64,000 nucleotides of DNA from contig DASRQX010000198.1 in the NCBI GenBank assembly GCA_035696165.1, positions 4,045 through 68,044 on the forward strand, read 5' to 3'. This document shows, piece after piece, positions 43,572-53,177 of the stretch. The stretch's first letter is position 1, and every line of letters begins with the position of its first letter. The notes beneath the pieces were generated by a model that worked only from the letters and a program-made list of their open reading frames with translations, was not told the DNA's origin and did not search any database. A program made the translations under genes and the position numbers. The DNA is from Palsa-883 sp035696165. GTDB lineage: Bacteria; Pseudomonadota; Alphaproteobacteria; Acetobacterales; Acetobacteraceae.

Positions 43572-44537
43572 TTACGGCTGCACAGTCGCGGGCCCGTCGA
43601 CGGTGACCACCGGGCCGAAGATCTGGTTGCCGTCCAGTTCGGCGGACACTTTGGTGTCGTTGCGCAGGAAGACCGTCGGCTGCGCTCGGTCGTTGCGGAA
43701 CCGATTACCCAGCAGTTCGATCCGCCGGGTCGGATTGGTCAATGCCTCCTCGCCGATGGTCACGGCCACGACCGGATTGTCGGAATTCGGACCCTTCTCC
43801 AGCACGCACCCATGCATCAGCAGATCGCCCCCGTTCGGCAGATCGACCAGGTAGCTCGATGTGCCGTCCGGTCCATCCATGATGGTGTCATCGATCAACT
43901 TGGTCCGCAGCGCGCGTGACTTGATGTGGTGCCCGATATGCTGATCGACGAATCGGGACCGCTCGATGTCGAGCAGCGCGATCCGGCCGACGTAAATGCC
44001 ATGTGCGCACTCCTGCGCGCAGGCACCATTGCCACGGAACTCACTGTCAAACACGCGGATGGTGCTGCTTGGCATGGCGGCCGCCAGGACGCCGTTCTCG
44101 TTGTCGACGAAGCGACTGTTGATCAGCGTCAGGTTGGCACCCTGGGCGCGTATGCCCGCACCGTTGTACGCGGGCGCGCGGGCGCCAGCGAACGTGATGC
44201 CGCGGATCGTGATGTCGTTTCCCACGGTCACGAAGATCCCCTTGTTCTGGCAGACCCGATCATGCAGGACGACGTCACCGCCGGGACGAGCGGCGATGGT
44301 CAGGTGGTTGGCGCGCCATACCGCGCAATCGGTGTACTTGCCGGGATCGATTTGGACCGTGTCGCCGTCAACTGCGACCGCCGCAGCCGCACTCGGCCGG
44401 CCAAGGCTGCGCGTCGGGCCGACCAGGAGGGTCCGCGCGACTGCCGGCTGCCAGGCGACCAGCATAGCCAGCAAGGCGACCGGCCTAGCCAGCCAGGCGA
44501 CGGGGCGTCGGCACGGCGCGGAAAACCGGTTGAGCAT
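43572..44537 (-). CDS. Secreted right-handed beta-helix protein
   Basis: A 321-residue protein with a signal peptide (about 1-35, ending PAVARTLLV) and successive pectate-lyase-like coils, such as GNDITIRGITFAGARAPA, ANLTLINSRFVDNENG and STIRVFDSEFRGN. The fold is typical of polysaccharide lyases, epimerases and adhesins. No catalytic residues can be singled out, so it may modify or bind the exopolymer. It is the only minus-strand gene within the plus arm. Confidence 0.82.
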   Translation of the reverse strand: MLNRFSAPCRRPVAWLARPVALLAMLVAWQPAVARTLLVGPTRSLGRPSAAAAVAVDGDTVQIDPGKYTDCAVWRANHLTIAARPGGDVVLHDRVCQNKGIFVTVGNDITIRGITFAGARAPAYNGAGIRAQGANLTLINSRFVDNENGVLAAAMPSSTIRVFDSEFRGNGACAQECAHGIYVGRIALLDIERSRFVDQHIGHHIKSRALRTKLIDDTIMDGPDGTSSYLVDLPNGGDLLMHGCVLEKGPNSDNPVVAVTIGEEALTNPTRRIELLGNRFRNDRAQPTVFLRNDTKVSAELDGNQIFGPVVTVDGPATVQP

Positions 44538-44665
44538 GCGGACCCTGGCCTCTAGGACTGGCGGCGACGACGCGATTCAACACACAGCCCGAGCCAGCCC
44601 GCGGGCCGGGCCAGCCCGCAGCCGAGGACACACCGTATGGCAGTCGGACGGCAGGGAACAGGCGG

Positions 44666-46768
44666 GTGAGACGCATCGCTCTCGTGGGTGCGGGCTACAT
44701 TGCCGGGATTCACGCCGAGGCTCTTCGCAGCATTCCAACCACGCGAATCACCGCGGTTGTCGACCCGTCCGCTAGCGCGGCAGCGGCGCTAACCGCGCAA
44801 TGCCCGGGAGCCCAGGTGTTCGATTCGGTGGCAGCGGCCCTCGCGGCCGATGCGTTCGATCGGGCGCATGTCCTGGTGCCGCCGGACCTGCACGCGCCGA
44901 TTGCCGCCGAGTTGCTTGCGGCGGGCAAGCCGGTGCTGGTCGAGAAGCCACTGGCCGCCAGCAGCACCGAGTGTGCCGCGCTGCTGGCCCAGGCCGCGGC
45001 CAGCGCAATTCCGCTCGGGGTCAACCAGAATTTTGTGCATCACCCGGCCTTCGCGCGGCTGCGCCGACTAATCGAGGCGCGCGCGTTGGGCCGGCCTCGC
45101 CACGTCGACGTCGTGTACAACGTGCCGTTGCGCCAGTTGGCGGCGGGTCAATTCGGCCATTGGATGTTCGCGAAGCCCGGCAACATCCTGCTGGAGCAAG
45201 CGGTGCATCCGCTGTCGCAGATCGCAGCACTGGCCGGTTCGATCGGCCAGGTGCGGGCGATCGCAGCCACGCCGGTTGGGCTCACCCCCGAGCGGCTGTT
45301 CCAACCGAGCGTCGACGTCGTGCTGGACTGCGAACACCTGCCGGCACAGCTTCGTTTCGCCGTCGGACAGTCGTTCCCGTTCTGGCAGGTGCGCGTGGTC
45401 TGCGACGACGGGGTCATCGCCGCCGACATTCTCGCCAATCGCTGCGTCACTTGTGTCCGCACCCGCTGGATGGACGCGGTGGATGGGTTCCTGTCAGGCT
45501 GCCGCACCGCCGCGGTCTTGCTGCGTGACAGCGCCGGCGGCTTGCTGGGCTACATTGCCTCGCTGCTGCATCTGCGCCCGCGCGGCGATCCGTTCTTCGT
45601 CAGCATGCGGGTGGCGATCGCCGCGTTCCATGCGGCGGTCGATGCCGGGGAGAAACCGGCGCTTGATGCCGCGTTCGGCGCCATGCTGGTCGGGGCCTGC
45701 GAGCGCATCCGCGATGCCGCCTTTGCACCTGCGCCCGCATCGCCGCCCACACGCGTCGCGGGGTTTCGCGGCGGGCCAGACATCGCCATCCTGGGCGGCA
45801 CAGGCTTCATCGGCACCCACCTGGTTCGCCGCTGCCTGGCGGACAACATGACAGTGACGGTGATGGCCCGCTCGGTGCAGGGCCTGCCGGCCGAGTTCGA
45901 CGACGCAAGGGTGCGCGTTGTTCGCGGCGACATTCGCGATCCCGCGTCGATCGCGCGCGCCATCGATGGCGCGCCGATGGTGGTCAACCTGGCGCATGGT
46001 GGTGGCGGCGGATCATTCGAGGCGATTCGTGCCGCGATGGTTGGCGGCGCCGAGACCGTGGCGCGAGGCGCGCAAGCGGCCGGCGTGGCGCGCCTGGTAC
46101 ATGTGGGGTCGATCGCGTCATTGTATCTTGGGCCGCAGGCCGCGCCGGTGACCGGCGCCACGCTGCCCGACCCGCAGGCCGACCGGCGCGCCGACTACGC
46201 GCGGGCGAAGGCGCTGTCAGACGGCGCTCTGCTGGCGATGCACCGCGACACCGGCTTAAAGGTGGTGATCGTGCGCCCCGGCGTCGTGGTCGGCGCGGGA
46301 AGTTCGCCGTTCCACAGCGGCCTCGGTCTGTTCAACAACGAGCAGCACTGCATCGGTTGGAACGCGGGACGCAACCCCCTGCCCTTCGTGCTGGCCGAGG
46401 ACGTCGCCGACGCCACGCTGCGTGCCTGCCGCACCGAAGGCATCGATGGGCGGTGCTACAATCTCGTGGGCGATGTGCGCTGGAGCGCGCGCGACTATAT
46501 CGCGACGCTGGCGACCGCACTCGAACGACCGTTGCGGTTCCATCCGCAATCGGCGACGCGGCTCTGGCTGGTCGAATGCGGCAAGTGGTTGATCAAACGC
46601 GCCACGGGACGGACTGTCGCCGTGCCAAGCCGGCACGATTTCCTGTCGCGCGGGATGACCGCGAATTTCGATTGCGCGGACGCCAAGCGGGACCTGGGGT
46701 GGCGGCCGGTGGCGGACGCGGCGGAGTTCCGGGCGCGTGCCATTGACGTGCACCGGGTCGATCAGTGA
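44666..46768 (+). CDS. Fused Gfo/Idh/MocA oxidoreductase and NAD-dependent epimerase
   Basis: A 700-residue two-enzyme fusion. Residues 1-360 form a Gfo/Idh/MocA dehydrogenase (RIALVGAGYIAGIHAEAL, EKPLAASSTECAAL). From about 372 a second Rossmann domain (IAILGGTGFIGTHLVRRCL) begins an extended SDR epimerase/dehydratase with YARAK (Tyr near 511). Such activities normally act in sequence on nucleotide sugars as separate proteins. GTG start with an AGGGAACAGG site. The fusion suggests channelling of an unusual sugar to the nearby glycosyltransferases. Confidence 0.87.
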   Translation: MRRIALVGAGYIAGIHAEALRSIPTTRITAVVDPSASAAAALTAQCPGAQVFDSVAAALAADAFDRAHVLVPPDLHAPIAAELLAAGKPVLVEKPLAASSTECAALLAQAAASAIPLGVNQNFVHHPAFARLRRLIEARALGRPRHVDVVYNVPLRQLAAGQFGHWMFAKPGNILLEQAVHPLSQIAALAGSIGQVRAIAATPVGLTPERLFQPSVDVVLDCEHLPAQLRFAVGQSFPFWQVRVVCDDGVIAADILANRCVTCVRTRWMDAVDGFLSGCRTAAVLLRDSAGGLLGYIASLLHLRPRGDPFFVSMRVAIAAFHAAVDAGEKPALDAAFGAMLVGACERIRDAAFAPAPASPPTRVAGFRGGPDIAILGGTGFIGTHLVRRCLADNMTVTVMARSVQGLPAEFDDARVRVVRGDIRDPASIARAIDGAPMVVNLAHGGGGGSFEAIRAAMVGGAETVARGAQAAGVARLVHVGSIASLYLGPQAAPVTGATLPDPQADRRADYARAKALSDGALLAMHRDTGLKVVIVRPGVVVGAGSSPFHSGLGLFNNEQHCIGWNAGRNPLPFVLAEDVADATLRACRTEGIDGRCYNLVGDVRWSARDYIATLATALERPLRFHPQSATRLWLVECGKWLIKRATGRTVAVPSRHDFLSRGMTANFDCADAKRDLGWRPVADAAEFRARAIDVHRVDQ

Positions 46769-46782
46769 GCGTTCGCGGTGCT

Positions 46783-46944
46783 AGCCCGCATTTCACGTAC
46801 TCTCGCGGGTGCTGGCTTGGTCCTTGCCGCGCCAACAGGTTTTCGCCCCTTACCAATACACCCTGTATTGGCGGCGGCGCGAAAACCTGTTGGCACGACA
46901 ATGCCCTGCGCCATCATCCCGCGACAGTATGTGAAATGCGGGCT
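46783..46944. mobile_element. 162-bp near-palindrome, MITE-like
   Basis: Terminal arms of 27 bases (46783-46809 and 46918-46944) match as inverted repeats with 2 mismatches. Internal arms CAACAGGTTTTCGC and GCGAAAACCTGTTG, and a central CCAATACA-CCC-TGTATTGG hairpin, continue the symmetry. It fills the gap between the fusion gene and the next glycosyltransferase. Size and terminal repeats suit a miniature transposable element, but no target-site duplication is visible, so it may be another repeat type or a cruciform-forming site. Confidence 0.6.
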
Positions 46945-47018
46945 GGCCTGATCGACCATTGCCACCCCGCCGCTGCATCCGACCGGCATTCCGGCTGCTT
47001 CCCCTGCGCATCTTTTTG

Positions 47019-48155
47019 ATGGCTGCCGCCACGCGAACGATCCTGAGCGTCTTCGCAACCTTCGCGGTCGGTGGGCCGCAGGTCCGATTCGCGGCGCTGG
47101 CCAATCGTTACGGGCCGCGTTACCGCCACATGATCGTGGCGATGGATGGCAACGAGGCGTGCCGCGAGCGGTTGTCGCCGTCGCTCGACGTGAGCTTCCC
47201 TGCGGTTCCGATCCGCAAGGGCGCCACGCTCGGCAACCTGCGCAGGTTCCGGCGGTTCCTGCGCGAACAGCGCCCGGATGTGCTGGTCACCAACAACTGG
47301 GGCTCAATCGAATGGGCGATGGCCAACCTGCCGGCGATCGTCCCCCACCTGCACATCGAGGACGGTTTCGGGCCGGAGGAGCGTGATACCCAGATCCACC
47401 GCCGCGTGCTGACGCGCCGCCTGGTGCTGCGTTGGTCGACCGTGGCGCTGCCGTCCCGGACGCTTGCCCGGATCGCCACCGGGACCTGGCAGCTGGATCC
47501 GCATCGGGTGCACACCATCCCGAATGGGGTTGATCTCGAGCGGTTTCCAGGCAGGCGTGACCCTTCGGTCGCCGCCGCGTGGCCCGGTGCGGGACCGGTG
47601 GTGGCGACCGTCGCTGCGCTGCGGGCGGAGAAGAACCTTGGGCGCCTGGTGCGCGCCTTCGCCGTTGCGACCGCTGCGCAGCCGGCTGACCTGGCCCCGG
47701 GGCGTCTGGTCCCAGCCCGTCTGGTCATCATCGGAGACGGGCCGGAGCGCGCCGGCCTGGAGAAGCTGGTGGCGCAGCTTGGTGTGACTCAGTGTGTGAG
47801 CTTTCTCGGCCACATCCCGGATCCCGCAACTTTTTATGCAGGCTTCGACGTGTTCGCCTTGTCCTCCGATACCGAGCAAATGCCAATTGCGGTGATCGAG
47901 GCGATGGCCGCCGGCCTGCCGATTGCTGCGACCGATGTTGGGGACGTGCGCGCGATGCTGGCCGAGGCCAACAGTCCCTGCATCGTGCCACGCGACGATG
48001 CGGCACTCGCGTCCAGCCTGGCGGCATTGCTGGGCGATGCCGCGCTGCGCACACGGATCGGGGCCGCCAACCGCGCCAGGGCATTGGAGGCGTTCGATCA
48101 GGAGCGAATGTTTACCGCATACGCCGCACTGCTCGATGGCGGGCCGCTGCCGTGA
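47019..48155 (+). CDS. Group 1 (GT4) glycosyltransferase
   Basis: A 378-residue GT-B enzyme: RTILSVFATFAVGGPQVRFA at the start, the VHTIPNGVDLERF hinge, LRAEKNLGRLVRAFAVA, and the EX7E motif in SSDTEQMPIAVIEAMAAGLP. The family transfers sugars from nucleotide donors. The start at MAAATRTIL is preferred; an upstream ATG (46959) is close to the palindromic element and adds a Arg/Pro-rich extension. Its stop overlaps the following GTG (GTGA). Confidence 0.87.
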   Translation: MAAATRTILSVFATFAVGGPQVRFAALANRYGPRYRHMIVAMDGNEACRERLSPSLDVSFPAVPIRKGATLGNLRRFRRFLREQRPDVLVTNNWGSIEWAMANLPAIVPHLHIEDGFGPEERDTQIHRRVLTRRLVLRWSTVALPSRTLARIATGTWQLDPHRVHTIPNGVDLERFPGRRDPSVAAAWPGAGPVVATVAALRAEKNLGRLVRAFAVATAAQPADLAPGRLVPARLVIIGDGPERAGLEKLVAQLGVTQCVSFLGHIPDPATFYAGFDVFALSSDTEQMPIAVIEAMAAGLPIAATDVGDVRAMLAEANSPCIVPRDDAALASSLAALLGDAALRTRIGAANRARALEAFDQERMFTAYAALLDGGPLP

Positions 48156-49306
48156 CCCTGCCACCCGGCCTCGCGGTGACGCTGAGCGGGGTGAACGACT
48201 GGCAGGCTCTCGGCGAACAATGGCGGGAGATCGAGGCGCGCGCCGACGCGTCGTTCTTCCAGAGTTGGACCTGGATAGGCTGCCTGGGCCCGGAGCGCTA
48301 CGACAACCCGGTGCTGTTACGGGCTCGGCACGACGGACGCACGGTAGCACTCGGCCTGTTCAACCGGCGCCGGAGTTGGCTTTTTTACACGCTGTGGTTG
48401 CATGAATCTGGCGATCCACAGCTTGACTCGGTCTTTATCGAACACAATGGCCTGCTGATCGACGCCGGGTTGGCCGCAGAAGGCGGGGCGGATGCCGTCG
48501 ACGCGCTGCGCGCTGCCTGCCTCGCCGAGGTGCGCAGCGGTACATTGCCCGGGCCGCGACTGGGCCGGCGTTTGGTTCTGAGCGGCGTCGACACCCCACA
48601 TCTGCGCGGCGCTGCCGCGACCGCAACGGTTTCCCGCCTGACAGCACGGGTGGCGCCGGCGTTGGACCTTACGACGCTGCGGCACGACGGACGCCGCCAT
48701 ATCGATGTGCTCAGCGCCAACACGAGAGCCCAGGTCCGTCGCTCGCTGCGCGCCCATGCAGCGCTCGGGGAGTTGGCCATCCGACGCGCCAGCGACAGTG
48801 CGGAGGCGCATCGCTTCCTCGACGCACTTGGCAGGCTGCATCAGGCGACATGGCAGCAGCGTGGCCGCGCCGGCGCTTTCGCGAACCCGCATTTCGTGCG
48901 GTTCCACCACGCCCTGATCGATCGGGCGCTGCCGCGTGGCGAGGTCGAACTGTGGCAGATTACCGCCGGGCCGGTGGAGGTCGGTTATCTGTACAATTTC
49001 CAGCATCGTGGCAGGGTGTTGGCCTATCAGAGCGGCTTCGACTACGCGGTTGGGGATCACCGGGCGAAGCCTGGCCTGACGTGCCATCATTTGGCGATCG
49101 AACGGAGCTTGGCCGAGGGCCGGGAGTGTTATGATTTCATGGCTGGCGACGATCGCTACAAACGTAGCTTTTCGAACACCGAACGTACCCTATTCTGGGT
49201 GACTGCGGGGCCGAGCACGGACCCGATCCGGCTCGCAGGCGGCGCGCGAGGGTTGGCGGCGGCGCTCACGCCGAAGTGTGTAAAAAATTGGTTGTTCCAT
49301 GTCTAA
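48152..49306 (+). CDS. GNAT-type (CelD/BioF2-like) N-acetyltransferase
   Basis: A 384-residue protein of the double-GNAT Acetyltransf_6/CelD type: SFFQSWTWIGCLGPERYDNP at the N-terminus, a middle STANTRAQVRR-like segment (DVLSANTRAQVRRSLRAHAA) and the C-terminal GYLYNFQHRGRVLAYQSGFD, then YDFMAGDDRYKRSF. These proteins are linked to extracellular polysaccharide and cellulose synthesis. GTG start overlaps the glycosyltransferase stop, so the two are coupled. Confidence 0.82.
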   Translation: MTLPPGLAVTLSGVNDWQALGEQWREIEARADASFFQSWTWIGCLGPERYDNPVLLRARHDGRTVALGLFNRRRSWLFYTLWLHESGDPQLDSVFIEHNGLLIDAGLAAEGGADAVDALRAACLAEVRSGTLPGPRLGRRLVLSGVDTPHLRGAAATATVSRLTARVAPALDLTTLRHDGRRHIDVLSANTRAQVRRSLRAHAALGELAIRRASDSAEAHRFLDALGRLHQATWQQRGRAGAFANPHFVRFHHALIDRALPRGEVELWQITAGPVEVGYLYNFQHRGRVLAYQSGFDYAVGDHRAKPGLTCHHLAIERSLAEGRECYDFMAGDDRYKRSFSNTERTLFWVTAGPSTDPIRLAGGARGLAAALTPKCVKNWLFHV

Positions 49307-49345
49307 TTTTAGTGCTTATGTCGCCACTGTGATGGACATACAACG

Positions 49346-50647
49346 ATGAGAGCGGCACTCGTGTCAGCGACGTCGCTAGCGGCGTTGTTGGCGTTTGAGG
49401 TGGGGCTGGACGTTGCGATCGATGCGCAATCGGCCCGCGCACAGACATTCTCGGTCGAAAACCCCTTGAACTTTGGCAATGTGCTGCTCAGCACGATCGC
49501 GAATGGCACCACTGTCTCGATGGGGGAGACGGTCACCAATGGCGCGGTCTCCGCCACAAATACGTTCACCTTCCCAGCCGTCGCCACCAGCCCGTTTTCC
49601 GGATCACAGGTAACCTACTCGGTGAAGGGAAGCGGCAACACAACGCTCCATCACTACACGTTCACCCCGACATCGATCGGGAGCTACAGCACCACCGCGG
49701 CCATCAAGTCAGGGTCGAGTTCCTTGCCGTTTACCCTGGTCGGCAATGCGGTGGCACCGCGGGCCAGCATCACGCTCAATCCCTACGCGCGCGTCGGTGG
49801 CGGCGCCCAGACTATCGCCGCCATCACCGTGTCGAATTCCGGCGATGGCGACCTTTCCTCCGGCGGCAGCACGAACGCTGCCGCGCAGTTGAATGGCAGC
49901 ATCGGCGCCATCAGCGGTTCGGTGTTCACGCGAAGCGGCTCGACGACCACGTTCTCCTTGAACGATTCGAACTACAGCGGGCCGGGGACCGCGACCACCA
50001 CCGCTGCCTTCAACTACGTCTATACGCCGACGTCGCGCGGCCCGGGGGGCACGGGATCGCTCACGATCGCCCTGACCAACGGCAACAGCAATGGAACCAA
50101 CACGCCGACGGTCGGCACGGTGACGCTGACCGGCACCGGCGTCGGACCGACGTACGAGAGCAAGATCAACGCCACCACTTTCAGCAACAGCACGAACGTC
50201 GGGCATAACACCATCGCTGCCGGAACCATCTCGACAGGGACCAGCAAGGCCGGGGCCACCGCAACGACGACGATCACGGTATCAAACATCAGCACCGATC
50301 CAGGCGCTGCGTCGCTAACCGACCTGACGCTCGAGAGTTTCGCGCTTAGCGGAACCAATGCGGCCGATTTCGGTATTGTGAGCTTCGCCCTCAGCACGAT
50401 TGCCGAGAATGCGGCAGTCACCGTGACGCTGGATTTCAGCGGCCCGACCGTTGGCAACTACAATGCGGACCTTGCACTTACCACGGACGAGGGCGCTTCG
50501 TTGGGCGCTGTCGGAGCTGTATTCAATTACGTCCTGGCGGCGAATGTCCCGGAACCGGCGACGGTGCTCACCTTCGGCGTCGGCCTGGCCGGTCTGGGTT
50601 GGGCGCGTCGCCGTCGCGCCAAGCGAGTCGCCGCACCGGTCGGCTAA
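49346..50647 (+). CDS. PEP-CTERM exported protein with choice-of-anchor domains
   Basis: A 433-residue secreted protein: N-terminal signal (about 1-32, ending SARAQTF), then beta-rich, Thr/Ser/Asn/Gly-rich repeats of the type FGNVLLSTIANGTTVS. The C-terminus carries the sorting signal VPEPATVLTFGVGLAG, then an Arg-rich stop sequence (ARRRRAKR). It is the obvious exosortase A substrate in the window. High Thr/Ser content suits O-glycosylation. The upstream gap has no strong ribosome site. Confidence 0.9.
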   Translation: MRAALVSATSLAALLAFEVGLDVAIDAQSARAQTFSVENPLNFGNVLLSTIANGTTVSMGETVTNGAVSATNTFTFPAVATSPFSGSQVTYSVKGSGNTTLHHYTFTPTSIGSYSTTAAIKSGSSSLPFTLVGNAVAPRASITLNPYARVGGGAQTIAAITVSNSGDGDLSSGGSTNAAAQLNGSIGAISGSVFTRSGSTTTFSLNDSNYSGPGTATTTAAFNYVYTPTSRGPGGTGSLTIALTNGNSNGTNTPTVGTVTLTGTGVGPTYESKINATTFSNSTNVGHNTIAAGTISTGTSKAGATATTTITVSNISTDPGAASLTDLTLESFALSGTNAADFGIVSFALSTIAENAAVTVTLDFSGPTVGNYNADLALTTDEGASLGAVGAVFNYVLAANVPEPATVLTFGVGLAGLGWARRRRAKRVAAPVG

Positions 50648-50958
50648 CGCCGCTTCGGCTGACACCGATCAATTGGGTGACGCGGCGTGCCACTCATCCG
50701 CACGCCCTTACGGCACCGCGATGAGCCTTGCGGCGGCGTGCGCTTTGGGCGGTCGGCGCCTTTGCGCTGGCATGGTTCGCCGGATTGCGAGGAATGCCCG
50801 GGCCTTGGTGCTCGTCATTCTTCCAGCGCTTAGCGGATAGTCAAATCGGGCGTCGCCGTGGCTTCACCTGATCGCGCGCCCCGGCCCTGCACCCCGTCCA
50901 TGCGATTGGCAGAATTGACGAGCATCAGGGCGGAGAAGTGTCAGCGCCGAGGCCAGCG
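50648..50958. other. Intergenic gap after PEP-CTERM gene
   Basis: The 311 bases between converging genes contain a short frame (MSLAAACALGGRRL...) without a ribosome site or family traits. No hairpin terminator with a T-run is obvious. I see nothing that can be assigned. Confidence 0.5.
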
Positions 50959-52095
50959 TCACCCGCCCGTGTCGCGCCTTGCCCAGTCGATCAGCCGCGC
51001 CGCATTGCCGCCCCAGGTATAGCGCCGCTGCTCGATCTCCGATCGTGCGGCCGTCCCGAGTCGCATCCGCAACGCCGCATCGCCGGTGAAGCGCAGCAGC
51101 GTCTGCCATAACGCGTCGGCGCACGCCGGGTCGAACAGCAGGGCGGTTTCCCCATCGGTCAGTATCTCGCGGATGTTCGGCTGATCCGGCGCAACGATCG
51201 CGCGGCCAGCCGCCATGTAGTCGAAGATCTTCAGCGGCGACGCGTAGGCCACCGCGCGCGGTTGCAGAGCGATGTCAAACCCGGCCACAAGGCGCGGCAC
51301 GTCCTCGTGCGGTGCCAGGCCCGTGAAGCGGACGCGATCGGCGATACCAAGCGCCGCCGCTTGCCGCTCCAGCGCCGCCCGGGCCGGGCCGTCGCCGACC
51401 ACTACAAGATCGAGGCGTGGCGAGCCGGCGTGACCGGCCATTGCCGAAATCACCGCGTCCAGCCCGTGCCAGTCGCGGACGAATCCAACGAAGCCCAGCA
51501 CCAGCGAATCGGGCGCATCGGGACGCACCGGCAGGTCAGCGAAGGTCGCCGGATCGATGCCGTTCGGTACGACCTCGATGCGATCGGGATGAACGCCGGC
51601 TGCGGCGATCATGGATTTCAATACGCCGGTCACCGCCACGACGCGCGTCGCTGCGCACCAGGTCCACGCCTCCAACCGCCGGGCAAGGCCGCGCATGCTT
51701 AGCCCGCCGAAACGCGTGCGTTCATCTGCGATCGGTGCATTGACCTCCAGGTAGAACGGAACGCTGATCCGGCGTGCCAGCAACGCGCCGGCAAGGTAAT
51801 ATAGATTGTAGCGTTCATAGATGATGTCGGGACGGAACGAAGCAGCAGCGCTGCGCAGCCGGCGATAGGCCGGCACGTTGTAGGCGAGCTCCGCCAACTC
51901 GCCGAGCGCGCCCGGTAGCTGGGCGCGGATCCAGGCGACCAGTCGGCTTTCACCGCCGAATACCGCCTGCTGATAGAAGCCGGGGCCGACCACCAGAACG
52001 TCGTGGCCCGCCGCCCGCAGCGCCGCGACCAACCGCTCGACATGGACGCTCTGGCCGTCGCGCGACTGGATGCGGTGGCTGTAAAGAATTCGCAT
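50959..52095 (-). CDS. Group 1 (GT4) glycosyltransferase
   Basis: A 378-residue GT-B enzyme starting MRILYSHRIQSRDGQSVHVE, with ATRVVAVTGVLKSMI, IEVVPNGIDPATF, VVGDGPARAALERQAA and the donor-site segment YASPLKIFDYMAAGRAIVAP, where the second Glu of the usual EX7E is replaced. Its ATG lies 5 bases after the stop of the upstream GNAT gene. An extended frame to 52221 overlaps that gene and is rejected. It probably adds a sugar of the exopolymer or of the PEP-CTERM glycan. Confidence 0.87.
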   Translation of the reverse strand: MRILYSHRIQSRDGQSVHVERLVAALRAAGHDVLVVGPGFYQQAVFGGESRLVAWIRAQLPGALGELAELAYNVPAYRRLRSAAASFRPDIIYERYNLYYLAGALLARRISVPFYLEVNAPIADERTRFGGLSMRGLARRLEAWTWCAATRVVAVTGVLKSMIAAAGVHPDRIEVVPNGIDPATFADLPVRPDAPDSLVLGFVGFVRDWHGLDAVISAMAGHAGSPRLDLVVVGDGPARAALERQAAALGIADRVRFTGLAPHEDVPRLVAGFDIALQPRAVAYASPLKIFDYMAAGRAIVAPDQPNIREILTDGETALLFDPACADALWQTLLRFTGDAALRMRLGTAARSEIEQRRYTWGGNAARLIDWARRDTGG

Positions 52096-52100
52096 CGCGC

Positions 52101-53177
52101 TTACCCCGTCAGCGCCTGGCGCGCCCGGCCGAGCGCATGCCGGGCGAGGAACGCAAGGCCGCGCGGATGGCGCGGATTGGCCAGCACGACCCCGATGCGC
52201 TGGCGGCGCTCGCCCGCCCAAAGACGTTTGTAGGGATCATCGCCGCGGCCGAAATCAATCCAGACGATATGTTCCTGGTCCAGCAGATGCTGCAGCATCA
52301 AGGCGGTGAGCACGGTGCCCGGCGACGCGGCTTTCGCCGCTTCATCATGTGCGAGCTTCAGCACGGTGGCCTGACCGTTGTCTACGACCCAGATCTGTGC
52401 TGCCACCGGCCGGCCATCGTGCCAGAAGAGGCCCAGCCGCAGCAGGCCTTTTGCTGCTGTCGCGCGCATCAGCGCGGCATTGAACAGCGGAAACGGCTCG
52501 GTCTCCTTCCAGCTTTGTGCGTAGACCGTTTCGTAGGCGGCGATGCCGGGCTCGAGCGCGTCGCCTCCAGTGACCAACTGGAACCGCCCGCCCCCCCGAC
52601 CGGCGCGCGCCAGCCGTCGGCGGATCGTTTCGCGCAACTGGCCGGGTCGCGCGGCGAGGTAGCGCGCCCAGTCCAGCCCGACGACACGTTCGTGCCAGTT
52701 GCCGAAATGGGCGAATTGACGACTGGCAAGCCCGGCGGCGGCGGCACCGGCCAGCAACGCCGGAAGCCAGGGCGCATCGGCGTCCAACGCGTCGAGCCGC
52801 ACAGTGGGCCAGGCCCGGCAGTAGGCCGCGAAGCTGGTGAAGGCGGCGGTCAGCGTGGCCTGGTCGGCGTCGGGATCGCACAGCGGCTGGTAGCGGCACG
52901 TATAGAGCGTGGTGAGACTGGTGAGACGACGCAAGTTTGCCTGGATCTGCATCGGCAGCAACGCGACGCCGCGCCCGGTGCCGCCACACACCACGAAGCG
53001 CGGGGCTGCTTCCGGCGGCATGCCGCAGGCGAGCACGGTCTGGAACCAGGCAGTGCCGCAAAACACATCCCGATCCGGCGCGCGATCGAACAACGCCCGC
53101 GCGTCGGGTGGCAGGTCCGCCAGACCGTCGTACACGGCTACTCCGGCCGACGCCTTAGCGCAGTGCGTAGTCGACAT
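52101..53177 (-). CDS. FemAB/GNAT-like acyltransferase
   Basis: A 358-residue protein with the two-lobed GNAT/FemAB outline: VFCGTAWFQTVLACGMPPEA, LRETIRRRLARAGR, YAQSWKETEPFPLFNAALM and the closing VWIDFGRGDDPYKRLWAGER. The last motif (DFGRGDD-YK) is shared with other exosortase-locus GNAT proteins. Start MSTTHCAKASAG overlaps the YdcF gene by 23 bases. Substrate unknown; it may acylate a sugar or lipid in the polymer. Confidence 0.8.
   Translation of the reverse strand: MSTTHCAKASAGVAVYDGLADLPPDARALFDRAPDRDVFCGTAWFQTVLACGMPPEAAPRFVVCGGTGRGVALLPMQIQANLRRLTSLTTLYTCRYQPLCDPDADQATLTAAFTSFAAYCRAWPTVRLDALDADAPWLPALLAGAAAAGLASRQFAHFGNWHERVVGLDWARYLAARPGQLRETIRRRLARAGRGGGRFQLVTGGDALEPGIAAYETVYAQSWKETEPFPLFNAALMRATAAKGLLRLGLFWHDGRPVAAQIWVVDNGQATVLKLAHDEAAKAASPGTVLTALMLQHLLDQEHIVWIDFGRGDDPYKRLWAGERRQRIGVVLANPRHPRGLAFLARHALGRARQALTG

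Noticed and set aside
43402..43854. Small gene after exosortase
   Set aside because: Its 3' two-thirds are antisense to the beta-helix gene and it has no motif.
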